A stretch of DNA of 64,000 nt from Acetobacter tropicalis (GTDB taxonomy: Bacteria; Pseudomonadota; Alphaproteobacteria; Acetobacterales; Acetobacteraceae), in NCBI RefSeq assembly GCF_001580915.1, contig NZ_LHZQ01000209.1, positions 1 through 64,000 of the forward strand, in the 5' to 3' direction. The position numbers and the translations under genes were made by a program. The first letter of the stretch is position 1. Each line of letters opens with the position of its first letter. This document shows, piece after piece, positions 48,628-58,394 of this stretch. Below the pieces are notes generated by a model. It did no database searches. It had not been told where the DNA came from and saw nothing but the letters and a program-made list of their open reading frames with translations.

Positions 48628-50850
48628 ATGATCACGCTTATCAACCCACGCCGCGTACCGGCGTGGGCGTGGGTTATTGCCGCGGCGTGCGCGGCCCCCA
48701 CCGTCTCCGCCGCGCAGGCGCAAACAACGGCTGCGCAGGTCAGCGCCAGCCAGAGCAACGCGGCCTCTGGCAGTTCTGTTGTCACCCTGCCCCGGCTGGA
48801 TATCTCAACGGATGAGGAAGAGGAAACCTCCCTCTCCGATGCCCCGCTGACAGCGTCCTCGCCCGATGCCAGCTCACAGCGCATGTCCCGGCTTTCCAGC
48901 CCGGATGTGTCCTCGCTGTTCCGTAACCAGCCGGGGTTCAGTTCCTACGGCGGCGGGCGGCTGGCCAACCTGCCCGTGCTCAACGGCATGGCGGATGATC
49001 GCGTCGCCACTATTGTGGATGGCGTGCGCATCTCTCCCGCCTGCCCCAACCACATGAACCCCGCCCTCTCCTACATTGATCCGGACAGCGTGCAGACTGC
49101 CACCAGCATTGCGGGCCTGACCCCTGTCAGCAGCGGGGGCGACAGTCTGGGCGGCACCATTGATGTGGAACGGGCAGACCCACGCTTTGCCCGCAAGGGA
49201 AAAATTCTTGTGACAGGCCGGGTGCGCGGTACCTACCGCAGCAATGGCGGGGCCTACGGGGCTTCAGGTTCTGTCACGGTTGCCAATCATCTGCTCAGCA
49301 TCCGCTATACGGGTTCTTATGATCAGTCCGGCAATTATCGGGGGGGCGCGGGCATGGGCACCGTGCACTCCACCAATTACCTGACCTATAATCACGCCGT
49401 AACGGTGGGCCTGCACAAGGACAACCATCTGGTGGCCATTACCGTGGGGCAACAGGACACCCCGCGTGAGGGCTTTGCCAACCAGTATATGGACATGACC
49501 AACAACCGCTCCACCTTTGTAAACGGTAAATATACTGGCTCGTTCGACTGGGGCACGTTTGAAGCCCGTGGCTACTGGCAGCGCATTACCCACGCCATGG
49601 ACATGCTGGCGGACAAGGGCGGCCATTCCGCCACCACCGGCATGCCCATGAACAATGACTCCCGTCTGGCGGGTTATTCGCTCAAGGCCACCATACCGCT
49701 GGGGCGTTTCCACACGCTCAAACTGGGCAGCGGGTTTGACCATGTGGGGCTGAATGACTGGTGGCCCCCGCTGCAAGGCAGCATGATGATGGGGCCGGAC
49801 ACCTACCACAACATCAATAACGGCCACCGCGACCGGCTGGGCCACTATGCCGAGTGGGAAGCCCACTGGACGCCGCGCGTTTCCACCCTGCTGGGGTTCC
49901 GCAATGATCTGATCATGATGAACACGGGAGACGTGGCCCCTTATTCCTGGACCGGCATGATGAACATGACGGACGCCATGGCCGCCCGCGCCTTCAACGC
50001 CCGCAACCGGGGGCGGACGGATGTGAACTTTGATGTCACCGCCATGGCCCGCTGGAAGGTAACGGACAGCTTTACGCTGGAAGGCGGCTACGCCCGTAAA
50101 TCCCGCGCGCCCAACCTGTATGAACGCTATGCGTGGGGCCGTGGCACCATGTCTTCCAGCATGATCGGCTGGTTTGGCGATGGCAACGGCTATGTGGGCA
50201 ACATGGATCTGAAGTCAGAAATCGCCAACACGGCCAGCGTGACGCTGGACTGGCATGACCCCACTGCCGCCAACCGCTGGGGCCTGACGGTGCAGCCCTA
50301 TTACAGTTACGTGCACAATTACATCAACGTGGTGCAGCTTCGCACCTTCACCAACGGGCACCATCTGCTGCAATTCGCCAACCACAATGCCCAGACCTAC
50401 GGCATTAACGCCTCCGGCCATTACACGCTGTGGGACACAGCACAATACGGCAAGGGTGAAGTCACCGGCGTGCTCAACTGGGTGCGTGGGCAGGATGAAG
50501 TCACGCATTCCGGCCTGTACCACATGATGCCGCTTAACGGCACGGTGGCGGTGCATGAAACGGTTGGTCACTGGACCGGCCGGGTGGAGATGAACTTTGT
50601 CAAACCCAAGGACACGGTGGACTGGCTGCGCGGCGAACCCCGCACCGCAGGCTATGCCCTGCTAAACCTTGGCGGCAGCTACACATGGAAGATGCTGACG
50701 CTGGATGCCGGAATTGATAACGTGCTCAACCAGCCCTACTACCTGCCGCTGGGCGGTCTCTCTCTGGGCGATACACGCTATATCGGCACCACCCGCGCCC
50801 TGCCGGGCATGGGTCGCTCCTTCAACGTGAGTCTTTCCGCCACGTTCTGA
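48628..50850 (+). CDS. TonB-dependent copper receptor (OprC/NosA-like)
   Basis: A 740-residue outer-membrane receptor. After a signal peptide (AAACAAPTVSAAQA) the plug has LPVLNGMADDRVATIVDGVRI and then CPNHMNP (Cys139, Met143), the CxxxM motif that binds copper in OprC. Met-rich loops (MGMGT-like GGAGMGT, HAMDMLADKGGH, MNTGD with MMNMTDAM) are in line with copper. The barrel ends LSATF. With the His-rich protein upstream it forms a copper uptake cassette. Confidence 0.92.
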   Translation: MITLINPRRVPAWAWVIAAACAAPTVSAAQAQTTAAQVSASQSNAASGSSVVTLPRLDISTDEEEETSLSDAPLTASSPDASSQRMSRLSSPDVSSLFRNQPGFSSYGGGRLANLPVLNGMADDRVATIVDGVRISPACPNHMNPALSYIDPDSVQTATSIAGLTPVSSGGDSLGGTIDVERADPRFARKGKILVTGRVRGTYRSNGGAYGASGSVTVANHLLSIRYTGSYDQSGNYRGGAGMGTVHSTNYLTYNHAVTVGLHKDNHLVAITVGQQDTPREGFANQYMDMTNNRSTFVNGKYTGSFDWGTFEARGYWQRITHAMDMLADKGGHSATTGMPMNNDSRLAGYSLKATIPLGRFHTLKLGSGFDHVGLNDWWPPLQGSMMMGPDTYHNINNGHRDRLGHYAEWEAHWTPRVSTLLGFRNDLIMMNTGDVAPYSWTGMMNMTDAMAARAFNARNRGRTDVNFDVTAMARWKVTDSFTLEGGYARKSRAPNLYERYAWGRGTMSSSMIGWFGDGNGYVGNMDLKSEIANTASVTLDWHDPTAANRWGLTVQPYYSYVHNYINVVQLRTFTNGHHLLQFANHNAQTYGINASGHYTLWDTAQYGKGEVTGVLNWVRGQDEVTHSGLYHMMPLNGTVAVHETVGHWTGRVEMNFVKPKDTVDWLRGEPRTAGYALLNLGGSYTWKMLTLDAGIDNVLNQPYYLPLGGLSLGDTRYIGTTRALPGMGRSFNVSLSATF

Positions 50851-50952
50851 AGCCACACCTTCCCTGCCTGCGCAGAGAAAGAGCCCGCAGGCAGAGAGTG
50901 AAACCGCCTTTACGGCAGCCCCGCACCGCCCCGGTTCCACCTCCACCTGATA

Positions 50953-52110
50953 TTAGGAGGATGCTGGCACCGGTGCGGCCTGTGCAATCAGCTTTTTCTG
51001 TTTGAGGTCATCCCACAACGCGGGTGGAATTGAAACCTCCATGGAGCGTGCGTTGGCCTGCATCTGTGCCGCATTGCGAGCCCCCGGAATAACGGCAGCC
51101 ACACCGGGATGCGCTGCCGCGAACTGAAGCGCCACCGTACGCAGATCAACCCCATGCTGTTTGGCGATAGCCTGCATTGCTGACCGCTTACGCGCCATTC
51201 CGGTCGGGATGGTCGCTTGATAGTCATACCGATCACGCCCCGCCGCATAGCCTGCGTTCAGGGGTGCCCCCACCACAACCGAAATGCCGCGCGGTGCAAG
51301 GGCGGGCAATGTGTGCGCCAGAGCCTCATCATGCCGGAAGAGCGAATACTGCGTTGCCAGCAGAACAATGTCCGGATCACCAATCTCAATGGTCCGCAGA
51401 ACAGCCTGCGGCGTATTTACCCCCAGCCCCCACGCCTTGATCAGTCCTTCCTCCCGCATTTTGGTCAATGCGGGAATGGCGCCTTTGGCGGCCTGATCGA
51501 AATAGGTTGTCCATCGGTCTGCCATGTCCTTGTTCTCAGGCGAGAGGTCATGAATATAGACAATATCAATTCGGGAAAGACCTAGCCTCTGCAAGCTATC
51601 TTCCACAGAGCGCCGTACACCGTCCGCACTGTAATCATAGCGATAGGCAAAGGGGGATGGGTCATGCCACATGGTGCCGGCAGGTGGTTGAGGAGCGGCT
51701 GTCAGCAGACGCCCCACCTTGGTGGAAAGCACAAATTCATCCCGTGGCCGCGTATGCAGAAAATGACCGAAACGCCGCTCGCTCAGACCCAGACCATACC
51801 AGGGTGACGTATCAAAATAGCGAACACCAGCCTCCCACGCCGCTGCCAGTGCGGCCTGAGCCTCCTCATCCGAGCACGCTGCAAAGCCATTGCCAATCGG
51901 CACCCCACCAAGGCCCAGACGTGTAGGAGGGCGAAAGCGCTGGCCTGTTTGCGCTACATTGAGCGGCAGCGCGTTGCGCGTCACGCGCCCCATGGTGGGT
52001 GTGACATCGCCCGGGTTCTGGGTGCCCTGCGCCTGCCCCGACCGGGGCATCAGGGCTGCGGCACCGCCCAGAGCAGACAGGGCGAGCAGAGTGCGTCTGG
52101 TAGCTGTCAT
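50953..52110 (-). CDS. Tat-exported aldo/keto reductase
   Basis: A 385-residue oxidoreductase. It begins with a twin-arginine signal (TRRTLLALSALGGAAALMP), unusual because most aldo/keto reductases are cytoplasmic. The catalytic tetrad is visible: Asp and Tyr in YFDTSPWYGLGLSERRFG, Lys in STKVGRL and His in VYIHDLS. It resembles the D-threo-aldose dehydrogenase group. Export by Tat implies folding with its cofactor before transport. The substrate is unknown. Confidence 0.88.
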   Translation of the reverse strand: MTATRRTLLALSALGGAAALMPRSGQAQGTQNPGDVTPTMGRVTRNALPLNVAQTGQRFRPPTRLGLGGVPIGNGFAACSDEEAQAALAAAWEAGVRYFDTSPWYGLGLSERRFGHFLHTRPRDEFVLSTKVGRLLTAAPQPPAGTMWHDPSPFAYRYDYSADGVRRSVEDSLQRLGLSRIDIVYIHDLSPENKDMADRWTTYFDQAAKGAIPALTKMREEGLIKAWGLGVNTPQAVLRTIEIGDPDIVLLATQYSLFRHDEALAHTLPALAPRGISVVVGAPLNAGYAAGRDRYDYQATIPTGMARKRSAMQAIAKQHGVDLRTVALQFAAAHPGVAAVIPGARNAAQMQANARSMEVSIPPALWDDLKQKKLIAQAAPVPASS

Positions 52111-52288
52111 CGCGTCCTCACATCATCTGTATGGTCTTTTAATGCTTTCTCTCGATGATGGTTCGATACGATCAACGCATGATGGTCAGAAAAGCATGCC
52201 ACCCAACGGCAAAAACGCGCGGCCTTCATAAAGACCGCGCGCTGCCCGTTAGAAGATAGTTTTGAAAATGGCTGTTTTTAGAAGAGAC

Positions 52289-54502
52289 TTACCAACTGTA
52301 CCCTATGCTGGCCTGTGCGTTGCGGCGTTCTCCGTAATAGCAGTATTGTCCATCAGACCCATAGGCAAAGCAGTTGGCGATATAATGCCGGTCAAAGAGG
52401 TTACGCACACTTGCTGACGCCTTCCACCCCCGAAGCGAGTGGGAGAGGTTTGAAAGATCATAGCTGACGGAAGCATCAAACAGGGCATATTGCGGCAGCC
52501 ACACGCTTCCGTAAGTGGCTTCCCCACCATAGACCTTTGCCGAATAGCGCATGCCACCACCAAACCCCAGACCTTTCAGAGACCCAGACGGCATGGTGTA
52601 GAACGCAAACAGGGAGGCATTTCCCTTGCCCGACTGGATCAAGGGTTTTCCGGTTGAGTCATCCTTCACCTTCTGGACGCTGACGGCGGCCGTCAGCATC
52701 AGGTTACGGAAGGGCTCCGCGTGGGCTTCAAACTCAAACCCGTCCGAATGAACCAACCCGCTTTGCACGCTGTAACCCGTGTTGGGAACGGAAACCAGCA
52801 CATTGCTCTGTTCAATATGGAAGCCAGCGGCTGTCAGCAAAACAGATGTTCCGGGAATCTGATATTTCAGCCCCCCTTCAAGCTGTTTGCCAATGGATGG
52901 ACTGGCCTGATGCTCTGTTGTGCCGCCATCATTGGAGACATTGCCCGATTGCGGCTGGAAGGACGTGGAGTAACTGATATAGGGCGCAAGACCGAAATCA
53001 AAGTGATAGAGGCCAGAGGCGCGCCATGTAATCTGGCTGGCATTCTGCCGGGTATCAGTTTGGTTAATAGACTCGATCTGACGCGAACGGTACCAGTCAT
53101 TACGGATACTGCCTGTTACAATAAAGCGTTTCCAGCGAAGCTCGTCCTGCCCATAAGCACCAATCTGGTGGGAATTGGTCACGTATTTCAGATAAGGGTC
53201 CAGATTGGGAATGATCATGTGATAGTCGGGGTGCAGCACGTCCAGATCAGGCGCATCGGCGTAGGCTTCCGCATCCCTTGCCTTCTGCTGCATGTAGTCA
53301 AACCCGAACATCAACGTATGGCTCAGCGGGCCGGTGCGCACATGCCCCTTGAACTGACTGTCAAACGCCAGGTTATAGGTATGCTCCTGCGTGCCGTAGG
53401 CGGAGCGGGACAGCATTTGGCCACTGGTGCCATCGTCACTGTCATAATAGCCATTATTATAAACACTACGGTATATGGTCCGGATATCATCATACCGGCC
53501 CCGCGTGCTGAAACTCCAGTCATCATTGAAGCGATGGTTGAAGATATAGGTAATGGCCCCCTGTCTGCGGTTAAATTTTTCTGAAGGCACGTCACCATCA
53601 TAAAAATTGCGCGGCAGGAAACCATAGGATGCCCGCTTGAGAGACCCCACCAGCGGCAGACCGCCATAGGAACCGCTTTCCGGATCGTACTGATAATTCC
53701 CCAACAGTGTCAGGGTGGTTGGTCCGTCTCCCCCGAATGTAAAGGAGGGGCTGATGCTGAACCGTCTGCTTCCCGTCTTGCTCAGTTGTGTGTGCTGCCC
53801 ATTCACGGTGCCGTAAAGCCGGTAGCGCACCTGACCATCATTTGTTGCAAAACCGCCAACATCAGCATCAACACGGTAGAGGTCGAACATGCCGCCGGTT
53901 GTGTTGACGCTTCCATAAAACCGTTGATCTGTCGGCAATTTACTTGATAGCGCTGTCAGGCCGCCGGGGCTGGATTGCCCGTACAGGGCTGACGCAGGCC
54001 CTTTGAGAAGTTCAACACGCTCAAGGCGGAAGGTATCGGTCTGGGCTACAGCAAAACCCGTCGGGCTATCCTGAAACTTCAGCCCATCAAGAAAGGTTGG
54101 TACAGTAAAGCCGCGCAGATCAAAAAGATCATAGCGTGTCCCTTCCCCACCACGTGTATCAGCAGTGACACCTGCGGTGTAGCGCACGGCCTGATTGAGG
54201 GTCAGCACGCCACGCGTATCCATCTCGTCCCGCGTGATGACGCTGACAGACTGCGCTGTCTCGACGAGGGGCGTATTTGTTTTTGTGGCGGCAGAGGCAA
54301 TGGTTGAGCTTTTACGGCCCCGCACTTCAACCTGTTCTGACTCTGTGCCGCGCTTTTTTGCCTTTCTGGTCGCGTGTTTTCCGGATGGAGCGTTTCCCGT
54401 TTCCTGAACCTCGTTGCTTTTTTTCTCCTGATCAGCCGCCAGAGCCGTATCATTCAGGGCGAAGAAAAAAAGAAGCGTATAGATGATCCTGCTGCGCTGC
54501 AT
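52289..54502 (-). CDS. TonB-dependent siderophore receptor
   Basis: A 737-residue receptor. The signal peptide is RIIYTLLFFFALNDTALA, followed by a Lys-rich linker and a TonB box region (SEQVEVRG). The plug has TPLVETAQSVSVITRDEMD, FDLRGFTVPTFLDGLKF and ELLKGPASALYGQSSPGGL. The barrel ends ASIGYSW. Conserved cysteines near the C-terminus (IANCFAYGSDGQYCYYGE) are typical of ferrichrome-type receptors. The start at 54502 is preferred over the TTG two codons earlier. The AraC gene upstream is on the same strand and may regulate it with siderophore as ligand. Confidence 0.95.
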   Translation of the reverse strand: MQRSRIIYTLLFFFALNDTALAADQEKKSNEVQETGNAPSGKHATRKAKKRGTESEQVEVRGRKSSTIASAATKTNTPLVETAQSVSVITRDEMDTRGVLTLNQAVRYTAGVTADTRGGEGTRYDLFDLRGFTVPTFLDGLKFQDSPTGFAVAQTDTFRLERVELLKGPASALYGQSSPGGLTALSSKLPTDQRFYGSVNTTGGMFDLYRVDADVGGFATNDGQVRYRLYGTVNGQHTQLSKTGSRRFSISPSFTFGGDGPTTLTLLGNYQYDPESGSYGGLPLVGSLKRASYGFLPRNFYDGDVPSEKFNRRQGAITYIFNHRFNDDWSFSTRGRYDDIRTIYRSVYNNGYYDSDDGTSGQMLSRSAYGTQEHTYNLAFDSQFKGHVRTGPLSHTLMFGFDYMQQKARDAEAYADAPDLDVLHPDYHMIIPNLDPYLKYVTNSHQIGAYGQDELRWKRFIVTGSIRNDWYRSRQIESINQTDTRQNASQITWRASGLYHFDFGLAPYISYSTSFQPQSGNVSNDGGTTEHQASPSIGKQLEGGLKYQIPGTSVLLTAAGFHIEQSNVLVSVPNTGYSVQSGLVHSDGFEFEAHAEPFRNLMLTAAVSVQKVKDDSTGKPLIQSGKGNASLFAFYTMPSGSLKGLGFGGGMRYSAKVYGGEATYGSVWLPQYALFDASVSYDLSNLSHSLRGWKASASVRNLFDRHYIANCFAYGSDGQYCYYGERRNAQASIGYSW

Positions 54503-54790
54503 ACCCAACTCGTTTCATGACCAACTGCTCCCGCAGGCGGGGAGGTGATGGATATCTGTTTTTAAGAATGATACTTAGTTGCGCACATAACGGCGTTTGG
54601 AAGGTGCATCAAGCAACGAACCCGTCCTTGGCCCGAATGCGAGCACATTCTGCCTGATCGCCGATATCGGGCCTGCCCGAGATGGGAACCCGGAAGGGGG
54701 TATGAGCGTAAAGATCAGGTTTGGGATGGTGGTTGGAGACTCAGCAGAAACAGCCCCGCCACTGGCCCGCGGGTCAACGCCCCCTCTGTT

Positions 54791-55570
54791 TCAGGGGCGC
54801 GATAGCGGTGCTGAGCCAAAGCGTAGCGTGCTGGGCGCAACGCCGAAGGTACGGTGGAACATGGTGCTGAAGCTGCCGGCATTCTCATAGCCAAGATCAA
54901 ACGCAACTTCCGCGATCGACTGGCCAGCCGCAATGCGGGATGCGGCTTCTATCACACGCACCCTGCGCCGCCATGCGGCAAACCCCATGCCCATCTCCAC
55001 CTGAAAAAGGCGGGTGAACGTACGCCGCGCCATGCCCGCCTCCCGCGCCCAGTGGTCAATATCGTGGCAGTCCCCCGGTTGGGCGATAATAGCCTCACAC
55101 ACCCGGCGCAGGCGGTGGTCCATCGGAAAAAGTACCCGCTCGGCAATGCGAGGTGCGCGGCCTATTTCATCAACCAGCAGCCGGGCTATGGCGGACATGC
55201 GCTCATCCATGGTGAAATCAAACCGCATGGCAATGATCTCATCCACAAGCCCGCGCATCAGGGAGGAGACATCAAACATCTTGCACGCAAGATCTGCCCC
55301 GATAAGGGACGGATCAACATAAATGACCTGAAACACCAGATCGGTCCGGCAGGTGGCTTCATGAAGCGTGTTGGCGGGAATCCACATCCCCTGACCGGGG
55401 CCGAGCACGAAACTGCCGGTTTGCGTATTGACCGTAACCGTCCCGGCTTGAAACACCGAGAGTTGCCCGCGATCATGCGTGTGGAAGCCATCCACAAAGC
55501 CGCCAACATAGCAATCCGAAAAGCCCACAACAGGCGGGGGATGGCGCGGAAGATCAGCCGTGCGTTTCAT
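54791..55570 (-). CDS. AraC family transcriptional regulator
   Basis: A 259-residue regulator with a cupin-like sensor domain (FHTHDRGQLSVFQAGTVTVNT, VLGPGQGMWIPANTLHEA) and a C-terminal double helix-turn-helix (HWAREAGMARRTFTRLFQVEMGMGFAAWRRRVRV, then AEVAFDLGYENAGSFSTMFHRTFG). The start at 55570 removes a low-quality N-terminal extension. It is located 288 bases upstream of a siderophore receptor, a common arrangement for receptor-specific activators. Confidence 0.93.
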   Translation of the reverse strand: MKRTADLPRHPPPVVGFSDCYVGGFVDGFHTHDRGQLSVFQAGTVTVNTQTGSFVLGPGQGMWIPANTLHEATCRTDLVFQVIYVDPSLIGADLACKMFDVSSLMRGLVDEIIAMRFDFTMDERMSAIARLLVDEIGRAPRIAERVLFPMDHRLRRVCEAIIAQPGDCHDIDHWAREAGMARRTFTRLFQVEMGMGFAAWRRRVRVIEAASRIAAGQSIAEVAFDLGYENAGSFSTMFHRTFGVAPSTLRFGSAPLSRP

Positions 55571-56214
55571 GATGCTACAATCCAACCCGTATGGTGGCAA
55601 AAATGTCCAGCGAGAGAAAAATAGCCCGTGCCTCATCAGCGTTCGTCGGGCGGATTATCATGCGTTGCCAGCGTTCTGCCAAGGCCATTCCGCCATTCAG
55701 AGGACAGACACTTCCCTGCCCCCATCCCAAGCCCTCACTTCCGCTTGGGAAGACCCGCTAAACCGCGCTACACACTCCGCACCTGCCTGGCAGCGTCCGG
55801 CCCGGCCACCCCGTTGAAGCGGCGGTAAGGGTTCGGGTTCGGTTTCTGCCTTTGCCTTTGACATACATAAGCACTGTTTCTGACTGTTGCTCTCTCCGCT
55901 ATTCGCTCGGTACAGGGAGCCAAGACCGTGAACCTCCGCGCTCCAAAAAGAGGGACTGCGTGTGTCGATCTGGACCACACCCGAAAACGAACTCAGCCAC
56001 AGCACTCAACGCGGCGGGATCGGCCTATATGATTCACGTGAAACCATCCCACGTCTCCCATAGGGCAGTTTTACCCACGGCCCCACAACTGGGAAATTGG
56101 CTGCCATACACCTGTTCTGTTCCGCGAGAAGCTACCCCAACATGACGAGCCTGGACGCTTGCCAAGACACCACCCCCAGCATAGCGTGGCTTACAAAACG
56201 GAAAGGATACCCTG
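55571..56214. other. Long intergenic region, no gene recognised
   Basis: Six hundred bases with scattered open frames on both strands, none with a ribosome site and motif. GGTTCGGGTTCGG-like and GCCTTTGCCTTTG direct repeats occur near 55830-55862. AAAGGA before the next gene is its ribosome site. Confidence 0.5.
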
Positions 56215-56673
56215 ATGAAGCTTGCTGAAGCCCTTGTTCTGCGTGGAGATCTTCAGAAGCGGCAGGGGCAGCTTCATGCACGCATCAAACGGAATACATT
56301 GGTGCAGGAGGGAGAGCACCCGGCAGAAGACCCCAACGCCCTTCTGACCCAGTATGAAGAAAGCGCGCTGGAACTGCGCACCCTGATCTGCGCCATCAAC
56401 CACACAAACGCTCATACCCCGTTTGAAAGCGGCACCATGACAGACGCACTAGCCGAGCGTGACCGCCTGCGCGCTCTGGTGAGCGTGGTGCAGGACATTG
56501 CCAGTGCCGCAACCGTCACCCGCGCGGCCCAGACACGTTCTGAAATCCGGTTTGTGCCCACCATGAACGTGGCGGCCCTGCAGAAGAAGGCAGACAAACT
56601 CTCGCGTGAATTGCGGGATCTTGATGTGAAAATCCAGTCCGCCAACTGGACGGTGGACCTTATGACGCTATGA
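56215..56673 (+). CDS. DIP1984 family protein
   Basis: A 152-residue, mostly helical, probably coiled-coil protein of unknown function. The family is recognised from MKLAEALVLRGDLQKRQGQLHARIKRN, TLICAINHTNAHT and the C-terminal KKADKLSRELRDLDVKIQSANW. AAAGGA lies seven bases before the ATG. A tRNA-like RNA sequence begins 33 bases after the stop on the same strand and may be its partner. Confidence 0.88.
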   Translation: MKLAEALVLRGDLQKRQGQLHARIKRNTLVQEGEHPAEDPNALLTQYEESALELRTLICAINHTNAHTPFESGTMTDALAERDRLRALVSVVQDIASAATVTRAAQTRSEIRFVPTMNVAALQKKADKLSRELRDLDVKIQSANWTVDLMTL

Positions 56674-56706
56674 TACGCGCCGTCGGTAACTGAGAAACAG
56701 AAAAGC

Positions 56707-56784
56707 GTGTTCGACCCCCTCGGAAGGGTTAGACCGAGACTCCTGGGATGGCGAGGGGCCGCCTGCGGTTCAAATCCGAACACA
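56707..56784 (+). ncRNA. tRNA-like structured RNA downstream of the DIP1984 gene
   Basis: The ends GTGTTCG (56707-56713) and CGAACAC (56777-56783) pair perfectly over 7 bp, like an acceptor stem. A D-arm-like hairpin follows: CTCGG, loop AAGGGTTAGA, CCGAG (56719-56738). Near the 3' end stands GGTTCAAATCC, the T-loop consensus. CCCC (56715-56718) can pair with GGGG (56755-56758). There is no proper anticodon arm, the T stem is short and the 3' end is not CCA, so this is not a normal tRNA. tRNA mimicry is known for bacterial Y RNAs; that class is a candidate only. Confidence 0.6.
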
Positions 56785-56884
56785 CCGCATGCCTTGCACC
56801 GAGCACACCAGAACAGAGCACTGCTCACACTTTACAACCATGAACAGGTTTCTGCTTTTTCAGTGAGGGTGGGTACGGGGACAC

Positions 56885-56910
56885 AAAAAAGGGCGGCCCG
56901 AAGACCGCCC
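56885..56910 (-). terminator. Rho-independent terminator of gabD
   Basis: GGGCGG and CCGCCC form a 6-bp stem; on the minus strand it is followed by TTTTTT, 30 bases after the gabD stop. On the plus strand the T run is poor. Confidence 0.85.
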
Positions 56911-56939
56911 CTTCCTTATTGCACTGCATGCAGCGTGGA

Positions 56940-58394
56940 TCAGAAATCCGCCTTGACGTGCTGGCTGGACACAAGCTTGAGAATGGTGTGGGCGCGCAGG
57001 GCTTCCGGCCCCCCTTCCGTGCCGTAACCGGAATCCTTGATGCCGCCAAACGGCACTTCCGGCACACCAATGCCATGGTGATTGATAGCCACCATACCGG
57101 CTTCCACAGCCTCGCCCAGCAGGCGCTGCGTGCGCTCGTTACGGGTATAGGCATAGGCTGCCAGACCGTAAGGCAGGCGGTTGGCTTCCTTTACCGCATC
57201 TGCCAGATCCGTGAATTCAGACACAATGGCCAGCGGGCCAAACGGTTCTTCCTGCATCACGCGCATGGACAGGTTGGGGTCCAGCACCAGCGTGGGGGGG
57301 AAGAAGCAGCCCTCGTTGGGTAGAGGCGTTTCAGCCTGCCAGATCTTGCCGCCTTTGGCGCGGGCATCTTCCACCAGTTCCTGTAAGGCTTTTACGCGGC
57401 GGGGGTTGACCAACGGGCCAAGCGTCACACCATCATCCACGCCACGGCCAATTTTCAGGCTGTTCATGCGGGCCTGAAACTTTTCCACAAACGCCGGGGC
57501 AATGCTTTTTTCAAGCAGGAAGCGCGTGGGGGCAATACACACCTGCCCTGCATTACGGAATTTGGCCGCAGAAAGCCGCTCGGCCGCAACATCCAGATCC
57601 GCATCCGCGCAGACAATAACCGGCGCGTGGCCACCCAGTTCCATAGTGACGGGCTTCATCTGCGCACCAGCCAGAGACGCCAGATGCTTGCCCACCGGCG
57701 TTGAGCCAGTAAAGGAGATTTTCCGCACCACCTGATGCGCAATCAGATATTCCGAGATTTCAGCCGGGTCGCCATACACCAGAGAGACAGCCCCTTCCGG
57801 CACGCCTGCATCCAGAAACGCCCGCAGCAGTTCAGCGGGAGATGCCGGGGTGTCTTCCGGTGCCTTTACAATCACGGCACAGCCCGCGCCCAGCGCCGCG
57901 CCCAGTTTGCGGGCAATCTGGTTGATGGGGAAGTTCCACGGTGTAAACGCCGCCACCACGCCAACAGGCCGGTGCAGCACGCGCTGTTCTACATGGCGCA
58001 CACGCGGCGGAATGAGCACATCATTCAGGCGGCGGCCTTCCTCACCAAAATAGTCAATGACACCGGCAGCGCCCTTGATCTCAAGAATAGCCTGCTCAAG
58101 AGGCTTGCCCTGCTCCCGGCTCATGATCCGGCCAATGCTCTGGGCGCGTTCACGCAGCAGATCGGCCGCCTTGCGCATGATCACAAACCGATCCCACGCC
58201 GTAAGGGCGCGCCAGGCGTCAAACCCCTTGGCCGCGCCTTCAGCCGCCTGCGCCAGATCCGCCTTGGAGGCATGCGCCACCTTACCGATCTCCTCCCCGG
58301 TGGCGGGGTCCTGCACCGGCAGGGTACGGCCGCCCTCGGCATCCCGCCATTTGCCGGATATCAGAAGCTGTACGTTCAAGAATTCATCTGACAT
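56940..58394 (-). CDS. gabD: Succinate-semialdehyde dehydrogenase
   Basis: A 484-residue NAD(P)-dependent aldehyde dehydrogenase that oxidises succinate semialdehyde to succinate. It shows PWNFPINQIARKLGAALGAGC, FTGSTPVGKHL, the general base in VTMELGGHAP and the nucleophile in FRNAGQVCIAPTRF, and ends GGIKDSGYGTEGG plus LKLVS. GAGAG lies six bases before the ATG at 58394, favouring it over the ATG two codons upstream. Related aldehydes may also be substrates. Confidence 0.92.
   Translation of the reverse strand: MSDEFLNVQLLISGKWRDAEGGRTLPVQDPATGEEIGKVAHASKADLAQAAEGAAKGFDAWRALTAWDRFVIMRKAADLLRERAQSIGRIMSREQGKPLEQAILEIKGAAGVIDYFGEEGRRLNDVLIPPRVRHVEQRVLHRPVGVVAAFTPWNFPINQIARKLGAALGAGCAVIVKAPEDTPASPAELLRAFLDAGVPEGAVSLVYGDPAEISEYLIAHQVVRKISFTGSTPVGKHLASLAGAQMKPVTMELGGHAPVIVCADADLDVAAERLSAAKFRNAGQVCIAPTRFLLEKSIAPAFVEKFQARMNSLKIGRGVDDGVTLGPLVNPRRVKALQELVEDARAKGGKIWQAETPLPNEGCFFPPTLVLDPNLSMRVMQEEPFGPLAIVSEFTDLADAVKEANRLPYGLAAYAYTRNERTQRLLGEAVEAGMVAINHHGIGVPEVPFGGIKDSGYGTEGGPEALRAHTILKLVSSQHVKADF

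Noticed and set aside
48210-48815. A 201-codon plus-strand frame across the junction of the His-rich gene and the copper receptor
   Set aside because: It overlaps two better-supported genes in another frame and has no coherent domain.
55697-56005. A 102-codon minus-strand frame upstream of the DIP1984 gene
   Set aside because: No ribosome site and no family resemblance. Low-complexity stretches (KAKAETEPEP) suggest chance.
56707-56784. Annotation as a normal tRNA gene
   Set aside because: There is no anticodon arm, the T stem is too short when the end stem is formed, and the 3' end reads ACCG instead of a CCA-compatible end. It is kept as a tRNA-like RNA only.
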